Below, in pieces: positions 37,223 to 44,818 of a stretch of 64,000 nucleotides of DNA. The stretch spans positions 1 through 64,000 of the forward strand of contig NC_009425.1 of assembly GCF_000016325.1 (NCBI RefSeq), written 5' to 3'. The notes under the pieces were generated by a model, which had not been told where the DNA came from, ran no database searches, and was given only the letters and a program-made list of their open reading frames with translations. Made by a program: the position numbers and the translations under genes. Every line of letters starts with the position of its first letter. Position 1 is the first letter of the stretch. This DNA comes from Enterobacter sp. 638 (GTDB taxonomy: Bacteria > Pseudomonadota > Gammaproteobacteria > Enterobacterales > Enterobacteriaceae).

Positions 37223-37712
37223 TAAAAGGGTGACACCAGCGCCCGCCGGTATGAGTAAATTTACCCTTGAAATCGGCACTCCAGACATCATTGGGGTGGA
37301 CGACAGTATGTAGTTCATGAGGTCGTGTGGATTTAAAAGCCGGAGGCCGACGCTTTTTAACCAGCCCGTGAACCCGAAACAGCTCTCCAATCGTACTGGC
37401 CGCAGGCACGCCGGTGATATTCAGGTTAAGCAGTCGCTGCCTGATTTTGTCCGGACCCCATAGCGGGTGCTGCTGTTTAGTGTCCAGCAACAGCTGCACC
37501 ATGGGTTCAGGGGTTGAGTTCTGGTGATGGCGTGCCCGGGAGCGGTCAGCCAGGGAGGCGGTATCATCCGGTGAAAAACGGGCCAGCCACTTGTAACCGG
37601 TCTTACGGCTGATATTAAAGCGGCGGCATACCTCGGCAACGGGAAGGTTGCCTTCAAGGCAGGCCGCGACAAACTGCAAACGTTGCATGGTAACAGTCTC
37701 AGTCCAGGGCAC
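37223..37712 (-). pseudogene. IS481-family transposase truncated by the Tn3-family transposon
   Basis: From the ATG at 37712 the frame gives an IS481-type start (MPWTETVTMQRLQF), the HTH LPVAEVCRRFNISRKTGYKWL, then ADRSRARHHQNSTP and the start of the integrase core (HPNDVWSADFKGKF, which holds the first catalytic Asp). After ~160 codons it meets the transposon end at 37222 and the two other catalytic acids are missing. The downstream half of the IS is absent from the window. Confidence 0.85.
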
Positions 37713-37777
37713 GGCAAACCTCCGTCAGCTGTTTACCGTACCGTTATAACCTGTTACCCATGTGCCCGGTTCATACA
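37223..37777 (-). mobile_element. Partial IS481-family insertion sequence
   Basis: The outer end at 37777 reads TGTATGAACCGGGCACATGG on the minus strand, the style of IS481-family ends, and coincides with the point where the LysR reading frame is lost. The inner end is cut by the Tn3-family transposon. Confidence 0.75.
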
Positions 37778-38581
37778 CGGTGGACACCAGTCTGTCAGCA
37801 CCTGGACTAACATCCCGTTTTCAAGATAATTCTCCACAGTATCTAGCGGCAGATAAGCAAGTCCCAGCCCATCAAGGGCGGCCTGCCTCATCATATTTAT
37901 TGTGCTGAAAGTCGCTCGTCCATCAATACGGACCTTAATTTCAGTCTCATCCTTGCGAAACTCCCAGGTATAGAATCCTCCATGAGTGGGCAGGCGTAAT
38001 CTGATACAACTATGGTCGTTTAAATCACGAGGCGTTCCCGGAAATGCCTTCCCCATGAAATAAGAGGGCGCTCCAACCACTGCAAAACGGAAGTCCCTGG
38101 CAAGCGGCAGGGAAACCATATCCTTATCGACCTGTTCGCCCAACCGCACGCCAGCATCATAACGCTCAGCGACAATATCTTTGAGTCCGTACTCGCTGAT
38201 AATTTCAATGTTGATATCGGGATACTCAAGCATCACCGGGACGAGTTTCGGCCAGAGAATTGTATCGGCTGCATGTTCAACGGCAGTAATACGCACAGTA
38301 CCGGCTGGTTTTTCTCTCAACCCGCTGAGTGCGGCGATCTCACTTTCAATTTCGTCAAAATGGGGTCCTACACGGGAAAGTAGCCGCTCGCCAGCTTCTG
38401 TCACAGAAACGCTACGCGTGGTACGTGTAAGAAGACGAAGGCCAAGATCTGCTTCAAGAGTCCTTACCGTGTAGCTCAGTGCCGACTGCGAGACACCTAA
38501 CTGAGCGGCCGCTTTTGTGAAACTTTTTTCACGGGCAACTGCGATAAAAGCTTGATAATCGTTCACATTTTTACGGCGCAT
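37754..38581 (-). pseudogene. LysR-family regulator truncated by the IS481-family element
   Basis: The frame begins with a LysR HTH (NDYQAFIAVAREKSFTKAAAQLGVS, SALSYTVRTLEADLGLRLLTRTTRSV) and a PBP2-type effector domain (GTVRITAVEHAADTILWPKL, DAGVRLGEQVDKDM, NMMRQAALDGLGLAYLP). It ends at LVQVLTDWCPP followed by six IS-encoded residues; full-length members continue for about 25-30 residues. The LysR subgroup is often next to reductase genes, so its old target may have been removed by the insertion. It may still fold, but should be treated as broken. Confidence 0.8.
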
Positions 38582-38820
38582 TTATTGACCAGGTTCTTTT
38601 GGATTAATATTTCTTACTTATAAAATAATTCCTGACGTGGAGGTTTGTCTATTGGTAACGATCCAACGTTCCTCATCCACGACAAGTCTCCATTAGCACT
38701 CACTAATGCTCAATAGAACCAAAGCTTACCAACTTCCGCTCCTGGCTGTGAGTTCAACCTTCTGACGTCTTGTTTTCTGGCTTCCTTCGTGACTTGCCCT
38801 AAGCATGTTGTAGTGCGATA
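38582..38820. other. Intergenic stretch between broken lysR and relBE
   Basis: About 240 bases. No gene is visible; the right end carries the relBE promoter. Confidence 0.4.
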
Positions 38821-38846
38821 CTTGTAATGACATTTGTATTTACAAG
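38821..38846. promoter_or_regulatory. relBE operator, inverted repeat
   Basis: CTTGTAA at 38821-38827 and TTACAAG at 38840-38846 flank 12 bases, ending 11 bases before the antitoxin ATG; placement fits RelB autoregulation. Confidence 0.65.
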
Positions 38847-38857
38847 AGGTGTGAGAC

Positions 38858-39097
38858 ATGGGTAGCATCAACCTGCGTATTGACGATGAACTTAAAGCGC
38901 GTTCTTACGCTGCGCTCGAAAAAATGGGTGTAACTCCCTCTGAAGCGCTTCGCCTCATGCTTGAATATATTGCTGACAATGAACGTTTGCCGTTCAAACA
39001 GACACTCCTGAGTGATGAGGATGCTGAGCTCGTGGAGATAGTGAAAGAACGTCTTCGCAATCCTAAGCCAGTACGTGTGACGCTGGATGAGCTCTGA
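38858..39097 (+). CDS. relB: RelB/DinJ-type antitoxin
   Basis: The 79-residue ribbon-helix-helix protein begins GSINLRIDDELKARSYAALEKMGVTPSEALRLML, the RelB/DinJ signature, with a C-terminal tail (RLRNPKPVRVTLDEL) that would wrap the toxin. Its stop overlaps the toxin start (TGATG). It may now be an orphan antitoxin, since the toxin gene carries a nonsense codon. Confidence 0.92.
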   Translation: MGSINLRIDDELKARSYAALEKMGVTPSEALRLMLEYIADNERLPFKQTLLSDEDAELVEIVKERLRNPKPVRVTLDEL

Positions 39098-39384
39098 TGG
39101 CATATTTTCTGGATTTTGACGAGCGTGCACTAAAGGAATGGCGAAAGCTGGGCTCGACGGTACGTGAACAGTTGAAAAAGAAGCTGGCTGAAGTGCTTGA
39201 GTAACCGCGAATTGAAGCGAACAAGCTTCGGGGTATGCATGACTGTTACAAAATTAAGCTCCGGTCTTCAGGCTATCGTCTTGTATATCAGGTCATAGAC
39301 GAGAAGGTTGTCGTCTTTGTGATTTCTGTTGGGAAAAGAGAGCGCTCGGAAGTTTATAGCGAGGCGGTCAAACACATTCTTTGA
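39097..39384 (+). pseudogene. relE: RelE-type toxin gene with a nonsense codon
   Basis: Reading from the ATG at 39097, the frame is a typical 95-residue RelE (YFLDFDERALKEWRKLGSTV, REQLKKKLAEVLE ... PRIEANKLRG, CYKIKLRSSGYRLVYQV, VVVFVISVGKRERSEVYSEA). Codon 36 is TAA (39202-39204) where relatives have Ser (TCA); a single C-to-A change explains it. The rest of the frame is intact to the TGA at 39382-39384. The catalytic basic C-terminus is therefore not made unless the stop is read through. Confidence 0.88.
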
Positions 39385-39763
39385 TGCGCTGTACAAGAAA
39401 CCGGGATTTCTGTTACGGGAAGCCACCCTGATGTTGAGAGTGAAATCCAGATAAGCCAGACACTACGCCGGCTCGGTGTACCAGTCCTGCGAATTGCCCA
39501 TTGCCCGGAAACCCTGACATCTGCAGACCGGGTTTAGTCTCGGGCAGGTGGGTATTTTACGGCTCTGGCTCATCAGCACACAGTTGATGATGGAGACCGG
39601 GCTTGCGATCCTGATGATGATGACAGGTATAAAACAGCCTAAACGCACAATAATTTTCGAAATCCAGACTACCCCACTTGCTCATCCATAAGCTGTTACA
39701 GGGTTTAAATCATGAAAAGAAATGTCCGGGACTCACTTAGCATCTTGTTAACTTAATCAGATG
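39385..39763. other. Intergenic stretch between relBE and the tyrosine recombinase
   Basis: About 380 bases. A short leftward frame near 39463-39648 looks fortuitous or a relic; nothing is assigned. Confidence 0.4.
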
Positions 39764-40753
39764 TTAAGTCAGGTTCAGACGGTCACGTGCCTGACGCAGA
39801 CGTTCCTCGCCACGCCGGTCGTACTGCTGGGTGGTGGTGACGCTGGCATGCCCCATAGCATCCTTTACCGTGATCAAATCCTCACCATTGTCCAGCATCG
39901 CGGTGGCAAAGGTGCGCCGTAAATCATGCGGGGCACATCGCTCAATCTGCGCCTGCCGCTGGCGCATCTGCAGAATATGGTACACCGCCTGATCGGTCAG
40001 CCGGTCATTTGTCAGGGTATCGAAGCGCCGGATACGGGTGAACAGAGGCCCTGCCGCTTCGCCGCGCACCTGGTCGATCCACGTCTGCAGCCGCTGCCAG
40101 GTTCCGGCCGGCATGTACGCCAGCCGCTCCTTGTTCCCCTTGCCGAGCACCCTAAGCGCCCGCTCATGTGTGACAACGTCACTCAGACTGAGTCCCACCG
40201 TCTCAGAACGGCGCAGTCCGCAGCCGAGAATGACACCCAGCAGGGCCGCATCCCGCACCCCAAGATAGGTGGCGTCCGCCTCACACACGGCAAAAAGTTT
40301 TCCGATCTCCTCTGCCGGGAGGGCCCGCCCCCGGGGAAGCCGGCTGCCCCGTAGGTTACGTACCGCCCGGATGTGCTGGAAGCTCTCAACGTCCATCAGC
40401 TTCAGCATCCAGGCTTCCTTCGCCACGCCCTTCAGCGCCGAGAGGTAGGTGTTGACCGTCGCCGTGGCCCGGCCGGTGTCGCGCAGCAGTTCGGTGACTC
40501 CCATCACATGATGCCGTCGCAGGCTGCCCCAGCTGCAGGTCTCGAGGGAAGCGGCGCCGAGCATGCCGGCGACAATGTTGAGGAACGACGCCATGGTCTG
40601 CCGGCTCCGGGGGGAATTCAGGGAAAGCAGGTAGGCCCGGGCGGGACTGAGCGGCAGTTCGCCGCCCGCCAGCACCGGCAGAAAATCATCTTCCGGGGAA
40701 AGGCCCGCCGGGATCACGTTCAGCGCCGGATCGTCTTGCGGCATCAGGATCAT
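39764..40753 (-). CDS. Tyrosine recombinase (phage-integrase family)
   Basis: The 329-residue protein has an N-terminal SAM-like DNA-binding domain (TVNTYLSALKGVAKEAWML) and a C-terminal catalytic domain with Arg in GCGLRRSETVGL, HDLRRTFATAML (His-x-x-Arg), GHASVTTTQQYDRRG (His and nucleophile Tyr). The C-terminus is XerC/D-like. GC-rich compared with flanking DNA. Such stand-alone recombinases are frequent on enterobacterial plasmids, acting in multimer resolution or integration. Its att or core site is not identified; the region upstream (40754-40988) is the first place to look. Confidence 0.9.
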   Translation of the reverse strand: MILMPQDDPALNVIPAGLSPEDDFLPVLAGGELPLSPARAYLLSLNSPRSRQTMASFLNIVAGMLGAASLETCSWGSLRRHHVMGVTELLRDTGRATATVNTYLSALKGVAKEAWMLKLMDVESFQHIRAVRNLRGSRLPRGRALPAEEIGKLFAVCEADATYLGVRDAALLGVILGCGLRRSETVGLSLSDVVTHERALRVLGKGNKERLAYMPAGTWQRLQTWIDQVRGEAAGPLFTRIRRFDTLTNDRLTDQAVYHILQMRQRQAQIERCAPHDLRRTFATAMLDNGEDLITVKDAMGHASVTTTQQYDRRGEERLRQARDRLNLT

Positions 40754-40988
40754 GTCAGGCTCCGTCCGTGCCGGAAAATCGCCGGCGCGCTGGGTGAAAA
40801 ATCGGGGATACTTGTGCTGAACAATCCTATCGCAGAGAGTCTACTTTTTCAAATATACATTTTAATAAGTAGACTTTATAGAGTACTTTCCAGGTCACAT
40901 AGTCCTTAAGAAAATATTCAAATAGGTGCCTGCACGACATAATGCTGCTATTTTAGCAGAATCACCTTAATAAACAGGAAGGCTAACA
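40754..40988. other. Region upstream of the recombinase gene, possible recombination site
   Basis: The stretch 40829-40880 contains an inverted pair AGTCTACTTTT... and ...AAGTAGACT (near 40838-40875), the kind of palindromic arms a tyrosine recombinase uses. It lies directly upstream of the recombinase start. Confidence 0.4.
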
Positions 40989-41084
40989 ATGAATCAGAAA
41001 TGGGATGCAGTGTTATTTTCTGTATTAACACCATCGGTGCATAATATCAGGGAACGTGCCAGACAATACTCTGCGATTATTTAA
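40989..41084 (+). CDS. Possible 31-residue peptide
   Basis: A GGAAGG site precedes an ATG opening 31 codons (NQKWDAVLFSVLTPSVHNIRE in part). It could be the start of a decayed gene, given the many stops that follow. Confidence 0.3.
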   Translation: MNQKWDAVLFSVLTPSVHNIRERARQYSAII

Positions 41085-41203
41085 ACTGATTGGATTAGCT
41101 TATTTTTATTAAGGTGATGAGTGTAATTACTCGTAATAAATCATCGGGATTGAATCAGGTGGATGATTTAGTGTTCACTCCAAAAGATAAGGATGCAGAC
41201 ACA

Positions 41204-41557
41204 ATGATAGTCAAAAAAATAACACGACTAGTTTTCAGGTATCTGTAAACAATGTCGGTGAACTCGGAGTAGGTAATAGTGATGGCATAAATCAGAAAAA
41301 CTCTATTTCAATTAGAGAAATTTCATCCCTTGAAAGAGAGCTAATAAATCACGGTCATGATGATAGCGATACCACGGAACTAAAGCAACTTGTTGGCCAG
41401 CCTATACCAACTTAAAATAACAGTTTAAAAACTTCTCGGCTCATGGATTGGAAAAATTACTGAAAAGGCGTTTATAGATGCGCTAAAAATCGCGAGTGCG
41501 AATGCTCCCGCTATTCTTACTCATGCTCTTTGTTACGATTTCGATATTCCTATTTAA
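41204..41557 (+). pseudogene. Decayed gene resembling the C-terminus of AbiTii-type proteins
   Basis: Frame pieces read TSFQVSVNNVGELGVGNSDG, ISSLERELINHGHDDSDTTE and, after a shift, SWIGKITEKAFIDALKIASA plus HALCYDFDIPI. This order matches what I recall of short proteins annotated with AbiTii domains. One frameshift lies in a run of seven A at 41213-41219, another near 41415; the last piece ends at 41557. The gene cannot make an intact product. Confidence 0.45.
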
Positions 41558-41780
41558 ATCAATATAGTTAGTTCGGCTTTAGTTTATTATAAATTACTTA
41601 ACATTTTACAATCAGGAAAGTACTTAATCACGATTGAACTGACTAAAGATTCGGCAGAGCAGACAAAACAAGCATTTAAAGAAATAATTTCAAGCATCTT
41701 ATGGAGTTACGTCTTTTCTCATGGCTAGGTATTAATTGGAAAAAACTTCGCAATACTATTCATGAGTAGTGAAAAGTCGA
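41558..41780. other. Decayed AT-rich sequence
   Basis: In the same frame as the end of the previous relic, after a stop, a segment reads IELTKDSAEQTKQAFKEII before another stop at 41727. It looks like part of one or more lost genes. Confidence 0.4.
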
Positions 41781-41782
41781 AG

Positions 41783-42183
41783 TGAGAATTGCTGAAAGTA
41801 CTTCTCATATTTGTCTCATACCTTATTATATGGTTTTACAAGTGACTGTGGTTGCTGCTTTAGTTGCGTTTTCACCATATCTTCAGCAATGGTTGGCGGC
41901 AGCATACAAAAGAGCACAATAAAAAATAAAAGCAAATAATCTTGCTGAAGAGTTGCGTTTGATTAACGTAGATATGCTTAAAAAGGAAAAACTGATTGAA
42001 CTTTCGAAAGTTGCAGAGTGTACCGAACAAAGTGAGAAAGAGAAATGTGAGCACCAGAATGTCCTAAATAAAAACAGAATTTCTCTTATTAAACTACGTG
42101 AAGCAACTCTAACTAAATCAATCAAAAATATTGAGAGTTTGCATTCTGAGTCACAAGTAAAACTTAATGACACCTTAAATTAA
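41783..42183 (+). pseudogene. Interrupted coiled-coil protein gene
   Basis: One frame carries a hydrophobic segment (VLQVTVVAALVAFSPYL), then a TAA at 41920-41922, then a long charged helical region (NLAEELRLINVDMLKKEKLI, KIANES-like heptads, ending SQVKLNDTLN). Two more stops precede it. The original was probably a membrane-anchored coiled-coil protein. The 3' part alone is 76 codons from 41953 and might still be translated. Confidence 0.45.
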
Positions 42184-42630
42184 ATTAAGTTAACTAAAGA
42201 GAACTATCATTTGATAGTTGAAGTTATAAATAATGCTGCAAAATTCAATCAATAGCTGAGCTTTATTATAAATATGACACCCTTAGCGACCGTGAGAATT
42301 TCGTGGCATTACTTAAGGAGATAAAAAGTAAAAATATTTTTTGGTTCATCTTCCTTAGACCATAGATTTAATTCAATGATTGAAAGAGAAATTATCTTTG
42401 GAACATTACGAGAAAGCGGGAGAAAAGAAACAACATTATAATGATAGTAAACTACTAATTAGGTCGCTTTAGTTAGACGGCTTCCTTTTCGATTTCTGAA
42501 ATTTCCATAGTGCCCCCAAGAACAGAAGTTGTAGTGACGAAAGTCATTCCGGTGCTCACACCAGGAAGCAAGTATGATATCACCGGAAAAGTAGCCTTAA
42601 GCAAAAGGAGAGATAATTCTTTCACTCTTA
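42184..42630. other. AT-rich non-coding stretch, boundary of the srf region
   Basis: No confident gene. The AT-rich decayed DNA gives way to srf-type DNA at about 42500. A rightward frame at 42510 lacks support. Confidence 0.4.
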
Positions 42631-43065
42631 TTAGCCGCCCGGTCTGTATAGTTGGTTTGAACCTTCAACCTTCGCCTGATGGTCCTTCGCAGCGAAATCA
42701 TATTCCGGGAACAGGATGAGTGGCTGCGGGTGTAGGCCAACGACCTTACCCTGGCAGAATCCATCGCGTTTCAGCTTCCGGATGAGATTATTCGCATAGA
42801 CGTCCAAGGGAGTATCGAGGAGGGCCAAAGGGTGTTGCACTGGCTTGTTAGGATGACGAAGGTATAATTCCGGGATCAACGCAGCACGGACTGCGACCGT
42901 GATAAATGATACGTCGCTTACAGGACATTCCATTGCAGTCAGTGCTGTCACGATTTACCGGCTTACGTTTTCGGAGCGATAGACCCATCCAATAACTGAA
43001 AGAACAGAGGGGATAGCCAGCATCGTACCTACTACGAGCTGTCGCTTTAGTACATCACCTGTCAT
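42631..43065 (-). pseudogene. Last gene of the srf operon, interrupted by TAA at codon 37
   Basis: The ATG at 43065 overlaps the previous stop (TAATG). The frame begins MTGDVLKRQLVVGTMLAIPS and continues as a membrane segment (VLSVIGWVYRSENVS), meets TAA at 42957-42955, and then stays open to 42631 (FITVAVRAALIPELYLRHPN, NNLIRKLKRDGFCQGKVVGL, ILFPEYDF). The open distal part and the coupling show that this was one 144-residue membrane-anchored protein. No family recognised. The break is either recent decay or a recoded stop. Confidence 0.6.
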
Positions 43066-43541
43066 TAATCGGAGTATCCATAGGTGCCATCGTCACCAGT
43101 ATCCGATTCCTGCACCAGGTTTTCTCCGCGATAAGTCTGGCTCAGGAATCCGCCGTTGGTGCACTCTTTTTTCATCAGCAATTTGGCGTTTTTATAGACC
43201 TTCAGGCCGGTAAACTCCCAGCCTTTACCTATGCCGCTGTACACCACATAGCTGTATACGCCATTAATAAAGCGGTAATAAGAGGCACCGCCACCGGAGA
43301 AGGGCACCTGGCCGGCGCGAACCTGGGTTTTATCCCCTTCGGATTTAGGCAGGGTCATTTCGACTTTATCGATCGTGCCGTAGTAGTAGGTTGGTACGTC
43401 GTTATTGAGACGCACAACCACCCCTTTACCATTGGATAAATCACAGTTGAAAAGCAGTTCAGGGTCAGGCGGTGCTGCAATTGCGTGGTTCAGGAGCGTT
43501 GCCGATACAAGGAGGCTTAGGGCAATCAGTCTTATTTTCAT
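43065..43541 (-). CDS. Small exported protein of the srf operon
   Basis: The 158-residue protein has a signal peptide (residues 1-22, IALSLLVSATLLNHAIA, cut before APP). The mature part is beta-rich with two Cys that could form a disulfide (LLFNCDLSNGKG and LMKKECTNGG), a Tyr-rich segment (YYRFINGVYSYVVYSGIGKGWEF) and an acidic tail. Unrecognised family; predicted periplasmic. 56 bases downstream of the lipoprotein gene in the same leftward unit. Confidence 0.8.
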   Translation of the reverse strand: MKIRLIALSLLVSATLLNHAIAAPPDPELLFNCDLSNGKGVVVRLNNDVPTYYYGTIDKVEMTLPKSEGDKTQVRAGQVPFSGGGASYYRFINGVYSYVVYSGIGKGWEFTGLKVYKNAKLLMKKECTNGGFLSQTYRGENLVQESDTGDDGTYGYSD

Positions 43542-43597
43542 GGTGTTGTCCTGAGAAGAAGAATCCTGCCGGGTCGGTGCCCGGCAGGTCGTGCACG

Positions 43598-44080
43598 TTA
43601 CTGGCTCGCCAGGGTGGTTTGCAGCTCGGCTAACTGGCCCTGCAGTTTTTGCAGCTCCATCTGTTTTTGCATGACAGAGTCGCTCGGTCGGTTTTGCGCC
43701 TCTTTAATGCTTTTTTCAAGGTCGGTAACCTGTTTTTGCGCATCTGCGCGTCCGGCGGTTTTCGTTTTAAGCTGTGCCACCAGCTTATTCAGCGAGCTTT
43801 GCAGCGCCTGTTGAGATTGACGTTTGCTGGCAACGCTGGCGTGGCTCTGCGCTTTCTCTTTCTCAATGGCTTCGTTAACCGCTTTAAACTCCGCATTCAG
43901 AATCTGCTCGTGCGCGAGCGTGTTCTGTTTATCATCCACGCGCTTATCCCAGGTACCGGAATAGTTGCAGTTAAATTTGTTGACGATACTGACATCGCCC
44001 GTGGTCGGGTCGCAGTCTCGTGCATCCGTCGCACAGCCGCTCAACAGTAGGGCACCAACGGCCAGCAGTAAATAACGCAT
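43598..44080 (-). CDS. Coiled-coil lipoprotein of the srf operon (160 aa)
   Basis: A lipobox (LLLSGC, Cys16) ends the signal peptide. Cys23 and Cys38 frame a short N-terminal region (CDPTTGDVSIVNKFNC), which resembles the start of other small outer-membrane lipoproteins. From about residue 60 the chain is a long coiled coil (EAIEKEKAQSHASVASKRQ, QKQMELQKLQGQLAELQTTL). The residue after Cys is Ala, so outer-membrane sorting is expected. It probably spans periplasmic distance or oligomerises with the 234-residue lipoprotein next to it. Confidence 0.85.
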   Translation of the reverse strand: MRYLLLAVGALLLSGCATDARDCDPTTGDVSIVNKFNCNYSGTWDKRVDDKQNTLAHEQILNAEFKAVNEAIEKEKAQSHASVASKRQSQQALQSSLNKLVAQLKTKTAGRADAQKQVTDLEKSIKEAQNRPSDSVMQKQMELQKLQGQLAELQTTLASQ

Positions 44081-44090
44081 TCAGCTCTCC

Positions 44091-44795
44091 TTAACCCACT
44101 TTCAGCGCGGTACGCTGGGTGTACAGGCTATCCAGCTCGCCCTGCAGAGAGCCGATCTTGTCGTGCATCAGCGCAATTTTGCTGTCAAGGTTCTTGGTGT
44201 CGCTGCCGGTTTTATCCATACTCGCAGAGACGTCCTGCCACTGTTTTTCATGCTTTTTCATATCCGTGATGGTGTTACGCAGATAGGCGATATTGGCATC
44301 CACCCCTTTGATCTGCTTCTGAACCACCTCTTTTTTCGCCGTCTTTGCAGCCATCTCTTTTTCAATGCTGGCCAGCGTCTGTTTGTCGGACGCGATAACC
44401 GATTTGGCAACGTTAGTGGCGTTCTGAATGCGGGCATTTTCGTTTTCCACATCTTTGATTGCCGCGTCTAACTGCAGCTCTTTCGAGGCATATTTCTTAC
44501 GCTGATTATCCAGATAGGCGTTGGCGCCTATGCCGACGCCGCAACCGGCAACCGCTGCCGCCGCCATACACACGGCTTTGTTGCTGGAGTTACTGACGGC
44601 GCACGCCAGCGCACCCAGCGCCGCGCCACCGGCGCAAGCCTGCCAGCCAGATTTGTTAAAAAACTCCACGTCCTGATTATTGGCCAGACGAGGGTCTACG
44701 CCGCCGCTGCTGCTGCTCCCCGAGCTCTGACAACCTGCAAGAACGACCATCAGACCTGCAACTGCTGCTGTGCGTAATGCTTTAAAAGTAACCAT
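44091..44795 (-). CDS. Lipoprotein with glycine-zipper and coiled coil (234 aa)
   Basis: A lipobox (VVLAGC, Cys22) is followed by a Ser/Gly linker, a small-residue hydrophobic hairpin with Gly-zipper character (CAGGAALGALACAVSNS, AAAAVAGCGVGIGANAYL), and a ~130-residue coiled coil (KKYASKELQLDAAIKDVENE onward). Gly-zipper hairpins insert in or lie against membranes. It lies 10 bases before the next lipoprotein gene. It is likely to be anchored in the outer membrane and to reach through the periplasm. Confidence 0.85.
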   Translation of the reverse strand: MVTFKALRTAAVAGLMVVLAGCQSSGSSSSGGVDPRLANNQDVEFFNKSGWQACAGGAALGALACAVSNSSNKAVCMAAAAVAGCGVGIGANAYLDNQRKKYASKELQLDAAIKDVENENARIQNATNVAKSVIASDKQTLASIEKEMAAKTAKKEVVQKQIKGVDANIAYLRNTITDMKKHEKQWQDVSASMDKTGSDTKNLDSKIALMHDKIGSLQGELDSLYTQRTALKVG

Positions 44796-44818
44796 TAACT
44801 GCTATCTCCTTGTCAACA

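Noticed and set aside
39463..39648. A 61-codon minus-strand frame
   Set aside because: No ribosome site, no homology recognised and no operon context.
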